Part shown: one piece after another, positions 5,853 through 6,661 of the stretch
How positions within the stretch are numbered: position 1 is the stretch's first letter
How the letters are laid out: each line of letters begins with the position of its first letter
Assembly (NCBI GenBank): GCA_023428585.1
Contig: JAEYXG010000236.1
Span: 1-6,661 of the forward strand
Length of the DNA stretch: 6,661 nt
Source: Bacteroidota bacterium
Lineage (GTDB): Bacteria; Bacteroidota; Bacteroidia; Bacteroidales; Lentimicrobiaceae
Reading direction: 5' to 3'
Program-made: the position numbers and the translations under genes
The notes under the pieces: model-generated
Told to the model about the DNA's origin: nothing
The model's input: only the letters and a program-made list of their open reading frames with translations
Databases searched by the model: none

Positions 5853-6661
5853 AACCTTTGACACATCAGTGATATCACAGCAGGAACTTCACCGTCTTAT
5901 AGTTGGTGGTATTGCGCCTAGACCTATTGCACTTGCAAGTACCGTAGATGAAAATGGAATTCCGAATCTGTCGCCCTTTAGTTTCTTCAATGCCTTTGGA
6001 GTAAATCCGAGCACAATAATATTTTCACCGGCGCGCAGAGGCAGGAACAATACCACCAAGGATACTTTTGAGAACCTTAAACTTGTTGGTGAAGTGTGTA
6101 TCAATGCTGTAACCTACAGTATGGTTGAGCAGGTTAATCTGGCTAGTGCTGAATTCCAGAAAGGAGTGAATGAGTTTGAAAAAGCGGGGTTCACCATGCT
6201 TGAATCAAGGATGATCAAGCCATTCAGGGTGGCTGAATCACCTGTGCAATGGGAGTGTAAGGTGCGTGATATTATAGAAACAGGTATGGGTGGCGGTGCT
6301 GCTAACCTGATAGTATGCGAGGTACTGATGGTTCATGTGGATGAACGAATTCTTACTGTCAATGGTGGTATTGACCCAACATTGGTAGATCTGGTCGGCA
6401 GGATGGGAGGGGAGTATTATGTAAGAGCCCATGGCAGCGCTCTGTTTGAAGTCCCGAAACCTCTTCTTATTCCCGCTATTGGGATTGACAGCCTGCCTCA
6501 GCATATCAGGCACAGTGAGATCCTGACAGGAAACGATCTGGCGAAATTAGGTTCGGTTCTTGCCTTGCCAACAAAGGATCAGGTGGCTTCAGCCCGACTC
6601 TTGCCGGAGTTCCTGAATCTGGGGAATAAGTCCGGAATGCCTTTGGATGATTGGCATAAGC
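5845..6661 (+). CDS. Flavin reductase-family (FMN-binding split-barrel) protein, C-terminus cut off
   Basis: An open frame starts at ATG 5845, overlaps the end of the fumarylacetoacetase gene by eight bases, and runs to the window edge (272 codons). Family members of this type are about 290-300 residues as I recall, so perhaps 20 are missing. The N-terminal half is the split-barrel flavin domain: GGIAPRPIALAST (21-33), then NGIPNLSPFSFFNAFG (37-52) and STIIFSP (56-62), the regions that usually bind FMN. INAVTYSMVEQVNLAS (86-101), a loop GMGGGAANLIVCEV (147-160) and GRMGGEYYVRAHG (185-197) follow, as in DIM6/NTAB-like proteins. Family members reduce flavin with NAD(P)H or bind FMN as an oxidoreductase; the substrate here is unknown. 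Overlap with the operon implies a job linked to tyrosine breakdown. One idea is redox maintenance of the Fe(II) dioxygenases upstream, which is inference only. There is no signal peptide, so the protein should be cytoplasmic. Confidence 0.85.
   Translation, partial: MHKTFDTSVISQQELHRLIVGGIAPRPIALASTVDENGIPNLSPFSFFNAFGVNPSTIIFSPARRGRNNTTKDTFENLKLVGEVCINAVTYSMVEQVNLASAEFQKGVNEFEKAGFTMLESRMIKPFRVAESPVQWECKVRDIIETGMGGGAANLIVCEVLMVHVDERILTVNGGIDPTLVDLVGRMGGEYYVRAHGSALFEVPKPLLIPAIGIDSLPQHIRHSEILTGNDLAKLGSVLALPTKDQVASARLLPEFLNLGNKSGMPLDDWHK

Overview
The window looks like chromosomal DNA from a member of the Bacteroidota, perhaps an environmental cytophagal or flavobacterial type. The base composition is moderately AT-rich. 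Start codons mostly lack a clear Shine-Dalgarno sequence. One intergenic region has a TAnnTTTG-type promoter word, the -7 element of this phylum. The protein sequences read like Bacteroidota versions of their families; that judgement comes from memory, not from a search.

The left part (1-1270) is on the minus strand. It holds the N-terminal part of a secreted lipoprotein (1-188) and, upstream of it in transcription order, a complete Gfo/Idh/MocA-type NAD(P)-dependent oxidoreductase (284-1270). A short divergent intergenic region follows (1271-1351), with a small AT-rich palindrome that could carry back-to-back promoter elements. Next, on the plus strand, is a gene for protein-L-isoaspartate O-methyltransferase (1352-2008). 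An in-frame TAA at codon 104 splits it, so it is annotated as a probable pseudogene or sequence error.

The right part (about 2039-6661, plus strand) is a homogentisate-pathway cluster for tyrosine/phenylalanine breakdown: homogentisate 1,2-dioxygenase (2212-3366), 4-hydroxyphenylpyruvate dioxygenase (3469-4569), fumarylacetoacetase (4569-5852) and a flavin reductase-family protein (5845 to the window end, cut near its C-terminus). The last three genes overlap by 1 and 8 bases and are surely co-transcribed. Together the three catabolic enzymes take 4-hydroxyphenylpyruvate to homogentisate, then maleylacetoacetate, and finally split fumarylacetoacetate to fumarate and acetoacetate. The isomerase step (MaiA) is not encoded here, and the flavin reductase-like gene sits where another pathway gene might be expected.

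No RNA gene, CRISPR array, insertion sequence or phage-like element was seen, and no gene-free stretch exceeds about 205 bases. I found no convincing wholly new system. The observations most worth a second look are the nonsense codon in the methyltransferase gene, the missing isomerase, and the flavin-binding fourth gene of the tyrosine operon.
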